Shown in pieces: positions 6,135 through 6,989 of a DNA stretch of 6,989 bases. The DNA comes from Caryophanales bacterium (lineage in GTDB: Bacteria; Bacillota; Bacilli; Alicyclobacillales; SLC66). Where the stretch lies: positions 1-6,989 of the forward strand of contig DAIELO010000059.1 of NCBI GenBank assembly GCA_027341705.1, read 5' to 3'. How positions within the stretch are numbered: the stretch's first letter is position 1; every line of letters starts with the position of its first letter. The notes below the pieces were generated by a model. The model saw nothing but the letters and a program-made list of their open reading frames with translations, had not been told where the DNA came from and did no database searches. Made by a program: the position numbers and the translations under genes.

Positions 6135-6161
6135 GAGCAAATTGAGATGAAGTTTGAACAA

Positions 6162-6170
6162 AAGGGGTGA
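6162..6170 (+). promoter_or_regulatory. Shine-Dalgarno site supporting the GTG start of speA
   Basis: AAGGGGTGA lies 7 nt before GTG at 6178. Upstream in the same frame there is only a TTG at 6154, ahead of the SD, and then a TGA at 6148-6150, so the GTG is the sensible start. Confidence 0.8.
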
Positions 6171-6177
6171 CCGAGAA

Positions 6178-6989
6178 GTGTGGGATCAATCGAGAACCCC
6201 ATTGTTTTCTGCGCTAAAGCAGCATGCGCAAAGGAAGCCATTACAATTTCATATTCCCGGCCACAAAGTCGGTCGCGCAATGGATGTGGAATTTCGTGAT
6301 TTTATGGGAGAAAGTGCATTAAGTATCGACTTGATTAATATTGGGCCACTGGATGATTTGCATCATCCAGTGGGGATTATCGATGAAGCACAGCGGTTGG
6401 CCGCACAAGCGTTTGGGGCGGATTATACGTTCTTTTCCGTACAGGGGACAAGCGGTGCGATCATGGCGATGATCATGTCCGTAGTGGGACCTGGAGATGA
6501 GATCTTGGTTCCTCGCAATATCCACAAATCAGTGTTATCAGCGCTGATACTATCAGGCGCAATCCCTCATTTTTTACAACCTGAGCTTGATTTTGAATTA
6601 GGTATTGCCCAAGGGGTCAGCGTAGAAACGGTGGAAAAAAGTCTTCAAAAGTACCCAAACGTAAAGGCAATTCTATTAATTAATCCCACCTATTTTGGTA
6701 TTTCTATGGACATGGAGAGCGTGGTTACACTAGCGCATGCACGAGGAATTGTGGTGATGGTTGATGAAGCGCATGGGGTACTCACCCATTTTCATCCTGA
6801 GCTCCCACTTTCAGCGATGGCTGCAGGTTGTGATTTGGCAGCTACCAGTGTGCATAAACTGGGTGGATCGCTCACTCAAAGTTCAGTACTCAATGTCCGT
6901 GAGGGTCTGGTGCGCGCGCGTCATGTACATTCCATTTTGTCGATGCTCACGACGACGTCAACTTCTTATCTTTTGCTTGCCTCGCTGGA
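6178..6989 (+). CDS. speA: arginine decarboxylase, Orn/Lys/Arg decarboxylase family (N-terminal part)
   Basis: PLP-dependent fold-type I decarboxylase making agmatine from arginine, the entry to putrescine and spermidine synthesis; cytoplasmic. The frame runs from GTG at 6178 to the window end without a stop (270 complete codons), so about half of a usual 480-490 residue protein is present. Seen: the N-terminal motif PLQFHIPGHKVG, ALSIDLINIGPLDDLHHP, the cofactor-cradle segment FFSVQGTSGAIMAM, INPTYFG, VDEAHG (D196, H199; the Asp contacts the pyridine nitrogen in this fold) and ATSVHKLGGSLTQSS with the Schiff-base lysine K227, then SILSMLTTTSTSYLLLASL at the edge. Similarity to Bacillus subtilis SpeA is extensive and collinear as I remember that sequence. 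Ornithine or lysine preference cannot be excluded from sequence alone. It is divergent from the SpoIID-like operon and has its own extended -10 promoter. Confidence 0.94.
   Translation, partial: MWDQSRTPLFSALKQHAQRKPLQFHIPGHKVGRAMDVEFRDFMGESALSIDLINIGPLDDLHHPVGIIDEAQRLAAQAFGADYTFFSVQGTSGAIMAMIMSVVGPGDEILVPRNIHKSVLSALILSGAIPHFLQPELDFELGIAQGVSVETVEKSLQKYPNVKAILLINPTYFGISMDMESVVTLAHARGIVVMVDEAHGVLTHFHPELPLSAMAAGCDLAATSVHKLGGSLTQSSVLNVREGLVRARHVHSILSMLTTTSTSYLLLASL

Noticed and set aside
5860..6150. A 96-residue + strand open frame over the start of the SpoIID-like gene and the divergent promoter region.
   Set aside because: It has no SD, is antisense to a supported signal peptide and core, and covers the region expected to hold promoters.
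6319..6525. A - strand 68-residue frame inside speA.
   Set aside because: It is a shadow of the conserved decarboxylase coding sequence.

Overview
The window looks like a chromosomal segment of a spore-forming, low-to-moderate GC Bacillota. The evidence is Gram-positive-type Shine-Dalgarno sites, frequent GTG/TTG starts, an arginine decarboxylase very close to the Bacillus SpeA type, a SpoIID/LytB-related secreted protein and a lipoprotein with a classical lipobox. Base composition and gene content would suit an Alicyclobacillaceae-like lineage, but that placement is an inference. No tRNA, rRNA, CRISPR array, insertion sequence or phage gene was seen.

Layout, left to right. (1) The 3' end of a SEDS-family (RodA/FtsW/SpoVE) membrane glycosyltransferase gene, + strand, cut by the window start. 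(2) glnA, glutamine synthetase, + strand, with its own sigma-A-type promoter, a GlnR/TnrA-like operator just upstream of it and a strong intrinsic terminator after it. The protein is the long GSI-beta type with the adenylylation-loop tyrosine. (3) An endonuclease IV gene (nfo), + strand, TTG start, all nine metal ligands present. (4) A convergent gene on the - strand for a 530-residue lipoprotein of unknown function; its stop codon lies 2 bp from the nfo stop. (5) A two-gene - strand operon, transcribed from right to left: a SpoIID/LytB-like secreted protein, then, 2 bp later, a secreted protein with a carboxypeptidase-regulatory-like beta-sandwich domain, closed by an intrinsic terminator. 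(6) A divergent + strand speA (arginine decarboxylase) starting with GTG at 6178 and running off the window end.

Genes are tightly packed. The longest gap is the 145-bp divergent region at 6033-6177, so there is no gene-free stretch above 300 bases. The SEDS, glnA, nfo and speA genes are housekeeping functions: cell wall, nitrogen assimilation, base-excision repair and polyamine synthesis. The three - strand genes all encode exported proteins and are the accessory, least understood part. The co-translated SpoIID-like/beta-sandwich pair is the best candidate for a poorly described envelope or spore-wall system.
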